Shown here: positions 21,620 to 32,700 of the stretch, piece after piece
Position numbering within the stretch: the first letter of the stretch is position 1
Layout: the number at the start of each line of letters is the position of its first letter
DNA from: Geotrypetes seraphini
Taxonomy: Eukaryota; Chordata; Amphibia; Gymnophiona; Dermophiidae
DNA length: 64,000 nucleotides
Assembly (NCBI RefSeq): GCF_902459505.1
Contig: NC_047095.1
Location: forward strand, 21,094,664 to 21,158,663
Direction: 5' to 3'
Translations under genes and position numbers: made by a program
The notes under the pieces: generated by a model
Told to the model about the DNA's origin: nothing
What the model saw: the letters and a program-made list of their open reading frames with translations, nothing else
Database searches by the model: none

Positions 21620-23785
21620 GTAGTAATATACAGCACAAGCTGATCTTTTCCAGAGATGGGAAGCTGATAGAACGAAAGCACATAAGCTGAGGTTACAGAG
21701 GGGGTTTGACTCAGGACTAACCTCAGGAAGTACTTTTTCATGGAGAGAGTAGTAGATACCTAGAATGCCCACCAGTGGGAGGTGGTGCAGATGAAAATGG
21801 TAACATATCATAATTACACCTATCCTGAAAGATCCCAAAGGTCCTACAGACAATCCTGCAAACTACAGACCAATCGCTTCAATCCCATTATACATCAAAC
21901 TAACAGAAGGCCTTGTCGCACAACACCTCTCCAACTACCTTGAAGACCATCACATACTACACCCCTCACAATCCGGATTCAGATCTAACCATAGCACAGA
22001 AACTCTACTGGTATCACTATTAGACACTGTCCGACAACACCTCAGCATAGGTAACAAACTGCTTCTCATTCAACTTGATCTCTCAGCGGCATTTGACCTA
22101 GTTGACCACCACATACTACTCCAGATATTAGACGCAATAGGGATCTCGGGTAACGTTCACAAATGGTTCCAAAGCTTCCTAAAAACTCGAACATACAGAG
22201 TCAAGTCAAAGGAGCACATATCCGATCCATGGTCAAACCCATGCGGAGTACCACAAGGATCACCATTATCACCAATATTATTCAACCTCTTCATAGCATC
22301 CCTCGGCATAACCCTAGACGCCCTAAACACAGTATCATTCAGCTACGCGGATGACATAACTATCATCCTCCCATTAAACAGTCAAGACCCCTTACCCACA
22401 AACCACGTGAAAATAATAATGGAAACGGTAGAAAAATGGATGTCAAGTCATAAACTAAAACTGAACACGGAAAAAAACCAAATTCCTCCTTCTAGAGATG
22501 GAAAAAAAAACCATCTTTCACTGAACTAGAATTAAATACAATCAAGTACCCAATGCAAAACACACTCAAAATCCTGGGAATACAACTTGACAGAAATTGC
22601 ACAATGCAGACTCATATCCACAAAATCATCCAAAGAGCATTCTTCACTATGCATAATCTGAGAAAAATAAGAAAATACTTCAACAAAGATCAATACAAGT
22701 TATTGGTACAATCCCTGGTACTAAGTATGTTAGATTATTGCAACAGCCTCTACTTGTCCTGCCCAAACTATATGCTAAAGCAACTGCAGTCGGTTCAGAA
22801 CACGGCCCTCAGACTCATCTACTCCCTTGGCAAATATGACCACATCACAAACGCATACCTAGACTCACATTGGCTACCAATAAAAGCAAGATCCCAGTTC
22901 AAATTCTACTGTCTACTATACAAAGTAACACACGGAACAGCACCCATATACCTAAACAACAGATTACACCGTAACCTATCTCATAGATTAAGGAGAACTC
23001 GGAGCCTATTCAATCACCCCCCTCTTAACGGAACAAGACGAAAGAAAATATACGACAGCCTTTTAGCGACACAAGCAGCAAAGATTGATCCCACCATCAA
23101 CAATCTACTGATAAATTCAACAGACATCAAAATATTCCGAAAAGAAATCAAAACTTATCTCTTCAAAAAACACTTCCCATCATCATAACCCCTCAACAAC
23201 AATAGAAAATACTCTCATGACCACCACCATCGCAATACATCAGAACCCTGACTTTTATTATTTCTATTCATCACAACAACCTACCAGAATCCTGACTTTA
23301 TTAAATCTACTCATCACAACAACTTATCACAATCTACTATTAGCTTTCAAGTTCCTCCGAAAAACCCAGATTAACAATTGTATCCTGACACATTCTTGAA
23401 TCTATGTACTGCACCTCTACTGGAAATGTCCAGTCTTATAAATTGTAATCCGCTTAGAACCGCAAGGCACAAGCGGAATATAAATCACTAATGTAATGTA
23501 ATGTAATGTAACAGAATTCAGAAATGTGTGGGATAGACACAAAGGAATCCTGAAAGGAAAAAAAAATGAATTAAACAAACTTAGAAGTGATTAGATGGCA
23601 ACACCAGTAATTGAGAAGCAAAGCCAAGGCTGGGCAAACTTCTACGGTCTGTGCCCTGAAAATGGCAAGGATAATTCAAGATCAAATATCGCATCATACC
23701 TTTATCTTGTTCAGCAGACTGGATGGGCCTTACAGGTCTTTATTTGCTGTCATCTACTACGTTACTATGTATATGCAAGGGTGAA
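21620..23785 (+). mobile_element. CR1-type 3' fragment split by an L2 insertion
   Basis: Left of the L2 insertion the frame gives RKYFFMERVVDT, followed by a stop and then NAHQWEVVQMKMVT. Right of it (from about 23513) the frame continues EFRNVWDRHKGIL, followed by a tail with GCAGACTGGATGGGCC and CATCTACTACGTTACTATG. This is the order found in CR1 C-terminal regions, so the L2 landed inside an older CR1. Confidence 0.75.
21830..23512 (+). mobile_element. L2 LINE, 5' truncated, fairly young
   Basis: The reading frame gives NPANYRPIASIPLYIKL, HHILHPSQSGFRSNHSTETL, LIQLDLSAAFDLVDHH, SNPCGVPQGSPLSPILFNLF and FSYADDIT, then the 211-residue frame 22553-23188 with LDYCNSLYLSCP, SHWLPIKARSQFKFYC and FRKEIKTYLFKKH. 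These are the L2-clade reverse-transcriptase blocks and C-terminus. At least two frame changes separate the parts (near 22190 and 22490). The 3' end is GGAATATAAATCACT plus the repeat TAATG (23490-23512). GTAACA adjoins both ends and may be a short target duplication. Confidence 0.92.
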
Positions 23786-24039
23786 CCTAAGCCATTATAG
23801 AAAACTAGTGCAAAGCCGCATTGGCACACTGCCTACTTATGACAGGTCAATGGCTGGTGTATGGGGGGGGGGCACCTAAGTGCCCTATGCAACACCCACA
23901 ACTGATAATATTCAATAACTTATGTGTCATTAGGCAACACGCTCATGACATGCCTATGTGCTGCCTGCATATGCACCCCTGACAGTTGTATGCCAAGCAA
24001 TATAGTCACACTGTTTATAGAACAGGATAGTATACAATT

Positions 24040-24425
24040 CAGTTTAAAATTGCACATATGGTTCACAGGGCTATATATGGAGAAAGCTCAACCAGGCTAA
24101 CTTCAGCCATCCAAGTTTCACACTCCTTCTATAACACAAGAATGACTCAATGCTGTAAATTACCTCTTCACATCAAGTTTGGAGGAAAATCACTCTTCGA
24201 ATCCACCTTCAAGTTTCAAGGCCCCAAAATTTGGAACTGCCTCCCGACCTGCTTACGTCAGACCTCCTCCTATCTTCAATATAGGAAGGTGCTAAAAATG
24301 CATCTGTCTTCATTACAGGCTTGCTATTATTCATAATGTCTATGTTGCTAACCTGATCAATCTTATGTAAGCCGCAATGATTCCCAGTTTGCGGGGTATA
24401 AGAAACAATATGGTATGGTAAGAGC
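24040..24425 (+). mobile_element. L2-clade LINE 3' end
   Basis: The frame 24058-24336 gives FKIAHMVHRAIYGESSTRL, FGGKSLFESTFKFQGPKIW and NCLPTCLRQTSSYLQYRKVL. These follow the L2 pattern (FK...VYK.LHG, W.SLP..LR, L..FKK.LK) of the C-terminal end. The tail TATGTAAGCCGCAATG...GGTATAAGAAACAATATGG is a LINE tail. Confidence 0.75.
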
Positions 24426-24660
24426 AATTAACGCGTACCCACTCGCTTATTGGCGCCAATCACACATGTTAACTAGGCGCACTATTAGCACTGAGAATTA
24501 AGTGCCAGTTTATAGCAATGACTTTCACATCACTAAACCTCTGTCCTATCTTCTATAACAAAGCAATAAATGTGTAATATATGAAAACCAAGACATGAAC
24601 TGGAATCTGTGCCTCCCTCCCAGTCCATTGAATTCAGTTTGATACAAACAGAACTATTTC

Positions 24661-24965
24661 TTTTTTTTTTTTTTAATCTTTATTAATTTTCAAAACTAAT
24701 ACAAAGTGCCAGGGATTACACAGACATTAATAATCAACGTAAGCACTTAAATTCCATCAATAACAAGAAAAATATCCCTCCCCTCCCATCCAACAGTTTA
24801 ATCAAGAAATAAACCAAAAAGAAATCCCCCCACCCCGTCCTGGATATGTATAAAAATAAACAAAAATAAAATAAAAGACAACTATGTTGAAGTAACAAAA
24901 GATGTCAACGGGCCCCAAACCAAATTTTAAAAAATTGCTATGACCCCAACATATCAGCATTCATC
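24661..24965 (-). mobile_element. L1-clade LINE 3' end, antisense, 22-bp duplication
   Basis: It begins with a long T run (the poly-A tail in antisense) and contains the same blocks as 11465-11775. Its flanks, 24638-24659 and 24966-24987, are an exact 22-bp direct repeat that begins TTTGATACAAACAG. This length is normal for L1 insertion. The copy is 5' truncated to about 300 bp. Confidence 0.88.
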
Positions 24966-24987
24966 TTTGATACAAACAGAACTATTT

Positions 24988-25272
24988 TTTTTTTAACTTT
25001 ATTCATTTCAAAACTTAAATCAAGTACAATCAAATCAAAATAACATTTTACCTTTCAAATACACCTGACTTCTTATAATTAATCCTTATACAATAATATA
25101 ATAATTCCTTTCCTTAGTCAATTATAAAGATGGATTAATTTAATTATATTCAAAAATACCCACCCTCCTCCCTCCCTCCCTCCCTTTCTATCTTAAACAT
25201 TTTATTCAGCAAAGAATATTTTTAATCTTTACAATAATCCATCAATGGCCTCCACACTTCTTGAAATTTGTT
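24988..25272 (-). mobile_element. Second L1-clade LINE 3' end, antisense
   Basis: On the minus strand the frame gives NKFQEVWRPLMDYCKD and then a stop, the L1 ORF2 C-terminus. The T-rich start adjoins the duplicated target of the first L1. After its end, the flank at 25273-25287 (ATAAATAGAACTATT) again resembles that target (13 of 15), so both L1 copies used nearly the same site. Confidence 0.85.
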
Positions 25273-25289
25273 ATAAATAGAACTATTGA

Positions 25290-25900
25290 TCTCTCTTTTT
25301 CTTCATGATACCTCTCCCTTCTGTCCTCAGAAGTGATTTAGGGGTGGGGGGGACTTTTCTTCACTTCCTAATGAATTCTCTTCGTGCTCTCATCCTAACT
25401 CTTCCCTGTCTTTTATCCTATAGCAAAACAGCCCAAATAGGAATCTGACTGGGTCCATTCCACACTCCCAGGTCTTCAGAATTTGGACCGTGATTATTTT
25501 ACCTAATTCTTAAATAAACACAACCTCCCCAGGAACTCCTTGTTTATTTTGTCTGCAATCTTTCCTATACATCCTGTAGTGCTATATACAGTAAATGCTA
25601 ACAGTAGTCCTGGCTGGAAGAGGAACTTCAGCCGTCAGTTATGCAACAGCGTCTTCCATTGCTAGGCTGTCACAGTTCATCCTTTAACTCACTAGACAAG
25701 ATGTTTCCTGTCATAAGGATACAGTATTTTGTTTTTGTAACTTGCATAGTCTGAAATGTAGAGTCTGCAAAACATCAGTTAATTACAAGTCTAAAGTTCA
25801 TCCTGAACGCGGAAGCATTCAAGAAGCAACGTGATTATTTTGTAATGAGCACTGGTGGTACCATCATGGAGGAAAACACCTGACGTTTTTGCTGGTAGAT
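25290..25900. other. Intergenic, no gene seen
   Basis: No repeat ends, open frames or splice-flanked coding segments are recognisable. Base composition is ordinary. Confidence 0.35.
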
Positions 25901-26800
25901 TATAGGACCCGTTTTCAAAAAAGAAAAACGTCCCAAAAGTGGCATGGATAGACAGGACATTTAGGGCTCCTTTTACTAAGGTGCGCTAGGGCTTTAATCC
26001 ATGGAATAGCACGCACTACATTGCCGTGCATGCTAGACCTTAACGCCAGCACTGAGCTGGCGTCAGTTCAAGGAGCATAGCCCGTGGTGTAGCACTCGGT
26101 AATTTCTTGCGTGCGCTAAAAACGCTAGCACGCCTTAGTAAAAGGAGCCCTTGATGTCCTAAGTCAGGGGCTGACAAATGGCTATTTTCAGAACTGGCAA
26201 CACCGCTAGACATCCCCAAAAAGTTTTTTTTAATCACCTGTTTTGATATTTTAGCCGTTAGGACATTTAACTTTTTTGACCATTTTCAACCACAAAAACA
26301 TTTGAGTTCAAAATATCCAAATCCAGACCATTTGGACGTGAGAGGGGTCAGCATTGTAATGGACTAGCCACACAGACATGCCAACAGAGCAGTGGGGCAC
26401 CTCAGAGTGCACTATAAGGGGACTATGGTGAGATGTTTACCTGGGGCCTTGAATGTGATGTTCACTGCAGCGCCCCCTAGGGTGTCCCTCTGTTCTGCTG
26501 AGATGTCTGTGTGGCCAGGTTACTAAAATACTGCCCCTCCCCCCCCCCCCCACACACACACATCACGATGGCTTGTTTCGAGCATTTTTCTTTTGGACTT
26601 GGTTTTTTTGTGTGTTTTTTTTTAATGGTTCAAAAAGATAAATGCACTAAGGAAAAGCACATTTGAGAAATTACCATTTTTGAAATAAAAAGATTGATGT
26701 TTTGCTGTTTTGAGAATGGTCATGTTCACTACTAGATTTTTGTGTGTCTTCTGGAAGCCATCCAAACTCAGATTTGGATGTCATGTCAAAAATGCCCCTC
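25900..26800. mobile_element. Unclassified interspersed repeat, split by a MITE
   Basis: GACCCGTTTTCAAAA near 25908 and TTTTGAGAATGGTC near 26710 are loosely inverted, and words such as CATTTGGACG and AAATCCAGACC look like the inside of an old DNA element. A Harbinger-type MITE lies at 25974-26150. I see no transposase, and the limits are uncertain. Confidence 0.35.
25974..26150. mobile_element. Harbinger-type MITE
   Basis: It starts GGGCTCCTTTTACTAAGGTG and ends CCTTAGTAAAAGGAGCCC. The left flank is TTA and the right flank TTG, a 3-bp duplication with one change. The inner arms GTGCGCTAG and CTAGCACGCC also pair. Confidence 0.85.
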
Positions 26801-27055
26801 CACATTTCCCATGGTTTTAACGGCCCGGCCCATAAATAGCAGAACAATAAAATTACTCACAGTTCAAGCACCTTGAAAAACTCACAAGATGATGTGATTC
26901 TTTATTATGACAGTATACAATAACAGAAAATATCACAAATATTCAGAAAGTAGAACTGTGGAGAGGGGGGCAGGGCTTGAATGGGGGGCTTTCTGCTTGG
27001 CTCTAGGCTCCCCTATGCAGCCAAGATAGACTTTTCTGATTTAATAACATATTTA

Positions 27056-27330
27056 GGGGCCCCTTTTACTATTCTGCGCTAAAACGCGGCCATTGCTGTC
27101 ACGAGTGTGGGGCTTTCCCAAGCACCGAGGCCACTTTTAGCATGGATGTAAAATGGCCACATTTCCCAGTTTTCTCAATTACAAAGCCACTCGCTAATTT
27201 CCCCTTTAGCGCAGGAGTATTTACTGATGCCTATTTTCTAGGCGGTCTGGGCTCCAGGGCTAAACACACGCTAATCAGTTGGCACAGGGCAATATAACTG
27301 CTCTAATCAGTTGGCACAAAACATGGTTAC
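27056..27330. mobile_element. Harbinger-type MITE, left end only
   Basis: GGGGCCCCTTTTACTATTCTG follows TTA at 27053-27055, as in other copies, and GCGCTAAAACGCGGCC follows. No right end is found, so the copy is broken. Confidence 0.55.
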
Positions 27331-27598
27331 TCTCTGCCCCACTGTAGATTATCCAAATCTCTGGTGTGGGTCAAAACAAACAAAAGAGATGACTCAATGT
27401 ATCAATTACCCACAGAACTCTTGTCTGTATTACCCAAAGAACCTTGGAATTTAAGCGTTCATACTTCTATAAGGAGACTCTTACAAACGAGGTTTCTTTG
27501 GGTAGCTGATACTCTCTGCCCCAAAACATTCCCCAGCACTAAAAAAAAAAAAATAGATAAAATGTATTGTTTAGTGCGTGGAAAGCAAACACAGATGG

Positions 27599-28208
27599 GA
27601 AGGGGTAAAACGCGGACCTCAACCGTACGTCCTTAAAACTCCTCATTGATCGACAGCTGAGGTTTCATATTTCATGTGTGCAGGTCGGCGTTTTAGCCCC
27701 TCATTCCACCCGCTGTATCTGTTGCCGTTTCTGACCCCCACAGATCTGTGCCGACAGTCTTTTATTAATAACACTTCAACTAAGGGAGCTCTGACGGACC
27801 CTAATGCTTCTCCCTCCCTAGGCTAAGGGCTCCTTTTACGAAGGTGCGCCTGCTCAAGAGGAGGCGGTAGCGGCTCGCACGCGCTGTTCCACGCATTAAG
27901 GCCCTAACGCACCTTCGTAAAAGGAGCCCTAAAAGTGGCAAAACTTTTGCCCTGAGGTCCGTGCCACATTTAGTCTCAGCCTAGGGAGGGTAAAAGCATT
28001 AGGGTCCGTCAGAGCTCCCTTAGCTGAAGTGTGATTAATAAAAGACTGTCGGCGCAGATCCTTGGGGTCAGAAGCGGCAACAGACACCGCGGGTTGAATG
28101 AGGGGCTAAAACGCCGACCTGCACACATGACATATGAAACCTCAGCTGTCAATCAATGAAGATTTTTTTTTTTAAGGACGTGCGGTCGAGGTCCGCGTTT
28201 TACCCCTT
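27599..28208. mobile_element. Foldback element with a MITE at its centre
   Basis: The left arm (27599-27820) and the right arm (27985-28208) are inverted copies sharing GAAGGGGTAAAACGCGGACC, GTGTGCAGGTCGGCGTTTTA and TCTTTTATTAATAA. The centre is a complete Harbinger-type MITE (27827-27929) plus some 50 bp. A 10-bp direct repeat, CCCAGCACTA, occurs at about 27532 and 28210 and might be a target duplication, but the left copy is not adjacent to the arm. Long arms of this kind are seen in several superfamilies. Confidence 0.7.
27827..27929. mobile_element. Harbinger-type MITE, TAA duplication
   Basis: It starts GGGCTCCTTTTACGAAGGTG, ends CACCTTCGTAAAAGGAGCCC, and has TAA at both sides. It is the smallest complete copy of this sub-group (103 bp) and is almost a perfect hairpin. 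Confidence 0.88.
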
Positions 28209-28215
28209 CCCAGCA

Positions 28216-28310
28216 CTAAGTTTCAGGTTTATTATGGATTTGATTAATCGCTTATTCAAAATTCTAAGCGATGTACAAAACAGTAAAATTACAAATTTCT
28301 GGGGGAAACA
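28216..28310 (-). mobile_element. L2-type LINE tail, antisense
   Basis: TTTGATTAATCGCTTATTCA and TCTAAGCGATGTACAAAAC are the reverse of the sense tail at 17702-17763. Only the 3' end is present. Confidence 0.6.
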
Positions 28311-28317
28311 AACCAAA

Positions 28318-28560
28318 TAAATAGGACTAACCTGACAGAACATATGGAATTCAGGAAGCGCCTAAAGACATATCTGTTCCTGTTGTGTCTAGACAACTGA
28401 CCCGTACTTCTCCCTCTCCTCAGTATCGGTTTTCTAGACCTTTCTACCCTCTCTCGCTCTCCTCTCCTATGTTCAATCATTTTGTATCTTCTCTTAATCT
28501 TTTGTAAACCGCATAGAACTTCACGGTATTGCGGTATATAAACTGTTATTATTATTATTA
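28318..28560 (+). mobile_element. L2-type LINE tail
   Basis: TTCAGGAAGCGCCTAAAGAC corresponds to the FRKRLKT-type end of L2 ORF2. It is followed by AACCGCATAGAACTTCACGG, GCGGTATATAAACTG and an ATT repeat at the end, the usual L2 3' structure. Confidence 0.75.
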
Positions 28561-28570
28561 ACATATAATA

Positions 28571-29220
28571 CCCTGTTTCCCCGATGATAAGGCAGGGCCA
28601 TCAAATAAGACAGCCCCCCCGAATCGGGTGGTACGGTGGGTGACTCCATGTGGTCCCTCCGTCTACCGTATTTGCCTCCATGGCTGCGTGCCGCGCTTCG
28701 TCATGAAGTGAAGAGGAGGAAGTGACAGGACTGCAGCGCGCGCACATGACTCCGCGCAAGGAAACACAGGCAGCTTCCCTCATCCCTCCCTAACGGAGAC
28801 TGCAGGAGTTTGTTCACGGCCAGAACATCCAAAAGTGAGACACGCAGACAGGTTTCTTTTGCTGTGAGCAATACCACTTACTGTATATAAAGCCTGTTTA
28901 AAATGCATACGGTATATAAACAATGGTTTCACATTGTCAAGTCCCCTCTGATGCTGCACTACAGAATAATCTCTTTACTGTGTTTCCCTGATGGAGAACA
29001 TTGGGGACATTAAATGGTACAATATATGGTATGATGGATAAAGCTGGCCATACACGGTACGATTTTTCGGCCGACCGATTCTTCAGCCGTCAAATAAGAC
29101 AGCCCCCCCCCCCTTTTTAGAAAAAAATGTAAATAAGGCATCCCCCCGAAAATAAGCCCTAGAGCATATTTTGGCCTTCCAAAAAAAATAAGACAGTGTC
29201 TTACCATCGGGGAAACAGGG
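28571..29220. mobile_element. TA-flanked inverted-repeat MITE
   Basis: The left end, CCCTGTTTCCCCGATGATAA, is inverted at the right as TTACCATCGGGGAAACAGGG. TA stands at both sides (28569-28570 and 29221-29222). The subterminal words ATAAGACAG recur. No transposase is seen. A TA duplication fits mariner-like elements, but the family is not certain. Confidence 0.82.
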
Positions 29221-29528
29221 TACAAAGGGATTCCTGGCAGCAGTGGGTTTTTAACCTGTGCTAAGCAAGCATTAATGCCTATGGCAGGTGAAGAAAAGTC
29301 ATTATACACATTTAGCATTAGGAAAAATTCAAGCTATGAATAGCATAGAAACAAGTCGCAGTAGAGGTCTTGGAGCTGCCTGGATGGAGAAACTGGTTAA
29401 CCAATGAGCTTTCTGCTCGTTTCCAGAGTCGAGCGCAGATGGGAACCGTTTGCCGAGGACCAGAGCGGGCTAGGGCCGGGCTGCTCGCTCGCCGTCCCTC
29501 CGCAGCCGGGATCTGCCCCCGGCTGAGC

Positions 29529-29620
29529 TGAATCAGAGCCAGTGACTCAGCCCCCTGCAATCCTTCCGCCCTCCTCCCCCCCTCCGCGGACTTTCCTGCG
29601 CCCCGGGGAGAGCATAAATA
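29529..29620 (+). promoter_or_regulatory. F3 proximal promoter: AP-1, AP-1, kappaB, TATA-like
   Basis: Upstream of the F3 start codon lie TGAATCA (29529-29535), TGACTCA (29543-29549), GGACTTTCC (29588-29596) and CATAAATA (29613-29620). The human F3 promoter is known to carry a distal and a proximal AP-1 site followed by a CGGAGTTTCC kappaB-like site, which drives induction by cytokines and endotoxin. Here the order is the same and the two AP-1 sites are 14 bp apart start to start, but the block lies closer to the TATA-like box. Transcription probably begins near 29645. The region is GC-rich. Function is inferred from these matches only. Confidence 0.75.
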
Positions 29621-29697
29621 GGAGGCTGCGGGCGGCGACGAGCCAGTGACTGTGCCCTCGGTACCGGAGCAGGATTCCCCCCACATCTGCGCGCCCC

Positions 29698-29761
29698 ATG
29701 GCTCCCTGGCTCCCGCTGCTGCTCGCCTCCTGCCTCTCCTGGGTAGCCCGGCCCGCTTCAG
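29698..29761 (+). CDS. F3: F3 exon 1, signal peptide
   Basis: The ATG at 29698 is the first in good context after the TATA-like box. It opens a hydrophobic leader, [20 protein letters not shown]. The exon ends in phase 1 before GTGAGC at 29762. Confidence 0.95.
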
Positions 29762-32700
29762 GTGAGCCCCGCGGAAGACAGCGCCTGTCTCACCCCCCCC
29801 TCTCGCGTCTTTTGGTCTCCTCCTCTCTCGTCTCTTGACTGCGGATGGCTTCGAGGACGGTCAGATTAGGGTTGAGACCGTGGGGGGGATCGGGAGGTTA
29901 CGCAAGGTCAGATTAGAGGTGAGGGGTTTAGGCACCCCGAGGGGTTGTACTTCCATCTGCTTTCATTACTCCGATCGGTGTTGTTAATTCAGAGCCAGCA
30001 ACAGAATATCGCTCCATATTTGCCCTCAGATTTTCTATATGGACTGGTTTTTGCCTGCTTTTCCGATTTGCAAAGCCGTATAATAAATCTTGGGGGCTCT
30101 GTGAGGAGGACAGAGCTACAACATTTATTTTCAGATACACAGCTGGGGAACTGTAAAATCAAAATTTATAATTCGTATTATCAATCAAACTTGTATTATA
30201 TTTACCAGGGGGTGCTGAAAAGTTCTCAGCCCAACGAACCAACTTCCTAAATTCTGATTGTTATTTTGGCATTGTAGCTGAAAAGAGGTATCTTACCCCC
30301 CCCCCCCCCCCCCCCACACACCTTTTACAAAACCGCGGAAGTGGTTTTGAGCGCAGGCTGGCGTGCTGAACGCTCCACGCTGCTCCCGACACTCATCCAG
30401 TTCCTATGAGTGTCCGGAGCAGCGTAGAGCATTCAGCACACCAGCCTGCGCTAAAAACCACTTCCGCGGTTTTGTTAAAGGGGGTTTATTTCGTTAAGTT
30501 CCAATTTGCAGAAATGAAATTCTATGGGGTTTTGGGGTTTTTTTTTTTTTTTTTTGCATTGTTTCAGATCATTGATTGGACCATATCCCCCTCATTCTCT
30601 TCTTGGTTGGCCTGAGAACTTTTCACCCCCCCCCCCTATAATCTAAAAACATTTCCCTTAGCCTTTATCTATACAATTTACACACTGTGTTAATTGCATT
30701 ATAGCAAATAATGAAGTAATACAAGTGACTGCAGGGCTGGTTATGGAGCTCTGATTTACACTTTATTTCTGTTGTTTCTTGCAGGTAGTTCAAATCCTCC
30801 ACTTGCTGTTAATATAACTTGGTCATCCATTAATTTCAAGACGATCTTGGAGTGGCAACCCAAGCCAGTGGACTACGTTTATACAGTCGAAATAGCTGGG
30901 TAAGTGGTGTTTGGAGAACAGTGAGTCTGGACATAGTAGCGGGGGAGGGGGGGGAGGTCACTGACCACCAATCTGTTTTAAACTCGCAGTTTTAAGCATT
31001 TAAACAGGAGCAATTTCATTTTAGAACAATGGCACGTGGGAAGTCTAGAAGATGTCACGGTAGGATTTTTTAAAAAAATTTGAATTGAAAACCCTTGCCC
31101 TGTAACTATGGCAAATTGTGACCTGTAAACTATATATTAGGGTCCTTTAACTAAGGTGTGTTAAATGCTAGCGAGTCCATTATATTCTATGGACGCGTTA
31201 GTATTTAGCCCGCACTAAATCGGTCTACACACCTTAGTAAAAGAGGGGGATTAAGTATATTGGTATTAGATCCCTAGTATGTGTTGAGTTAGGATCAAAA
31301 CTTGTACTGAAAAAAACTTGTACTGTAGCGATGGCAAATTGTAACACGATAACTGTATATTGTGTCTGTAACCCGTTCTGAGCTCGTTGGGGAGAAGGGG
31401 GATAGAAATCAAATTAATAGAAACTAGAGGGAGACAGCGCTTTCAGTAACAAATGTATGACGGTCAGGAAAACAAAAAACAAAAACCCCAACAGCAGCCA
31501 AGTTAGAACCATTGCTGTGGCTGCGAACAGACTTTCTAGTCTTTCCGGTCATAGATTGAGGAAAGCTGAGTATTTTGACGAACGCTATGAAACCTCCACG
31601 TCAGAGGCAGAAAGTATTTCTTAGGTGTGGCAGAAGAGAAAAAAAAATGAGCTTTCCCTGCGCATACCTACCTTCCCTCCCCCTCCCTCGTGGGGCCTGA
31701 AAAGGAGCAGCCGCCGCTGGTGTGGCTGAGAGCTGTCATAAGTGATTTCAATTTGTCAGGTGTTTCAATTACAAAAGATCCTTGGCTTCAAACCTACACA
31801 GCAGGCTCGTCTGCTACCCTCTGGTTAATAAAGCTTTACCAAATAATAGTAACTACTCATTACTAGTCTAAGAATAAAGCATCGTTTTGCTTCACTGAAA
31901 AAGTAGTTTCAGGTACAAATTCAGCCTGGAAGCCCTCCAGAGACAGGAAATAGCTACTGTACCTGAATATAGCTACTCTGGAAAAAGTATAAGCTTAATT
32001 TTGTGTTCTTCATCTTGATTTAAAAAGATAATAATATTAATAAATTTATTCTTATATACCGCCATATCAAATACTTCAGGCCAACTGTACAAAGCTTTTT
32101 TTTTTTTTTTTTTTTTAACATTTAGACATCCCATTTTAACCTTAGTGTGGGTAAGTAACTGGAACATACCATATAATATCTGATGGGGGGGGCGGGAAAG
32201 AAAGATATTCCTAAATATGGTTGGAAGCTTCCATATCTGACACTGCAGTCTGAGAATTCCCTCACGTAATCAGTGGTGGTTTAAACGATGAAAATACCTG
32301 GGGCTTTAAACTACATAAATACAGTAGCATCCTTTTAAAATATTTAATTCTGCTCAGGGGCTTTGCTTGGATCTAAGAGCCTGCTGTCAGCAACACAGTA
32401 AAAGGCAGAATCTCTGGGTTCCGTTTGCACATACCATGACAATAATGAACCTCACTCCTAAGCCAGAATAGGTATCAGTCTTTCGACTTTACTACTAAAA
32501 CCCCCTGAGAAACTCCCTAAGCCCCCTACTTGTCCTGTTTTCTATTAATTTAGATTGTAAGCTCTACTGAGAAGGGACCGTTTCTAAAATATGTTGTTGG
32601 ATAGTGCTGCATATGCCTATCAGTATTATAGAAATGTTAAGTAGTAGTAGAAGGTCTTCCTTCTGGGGTTCATAAAATGTAACATACAGGCAACCTATCA

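Noticed and set aside
27364-27636. 90-residue open frame on plus
   Set aside because: It crosses an A run and enters the arm of a foldback; no conserved pattern.
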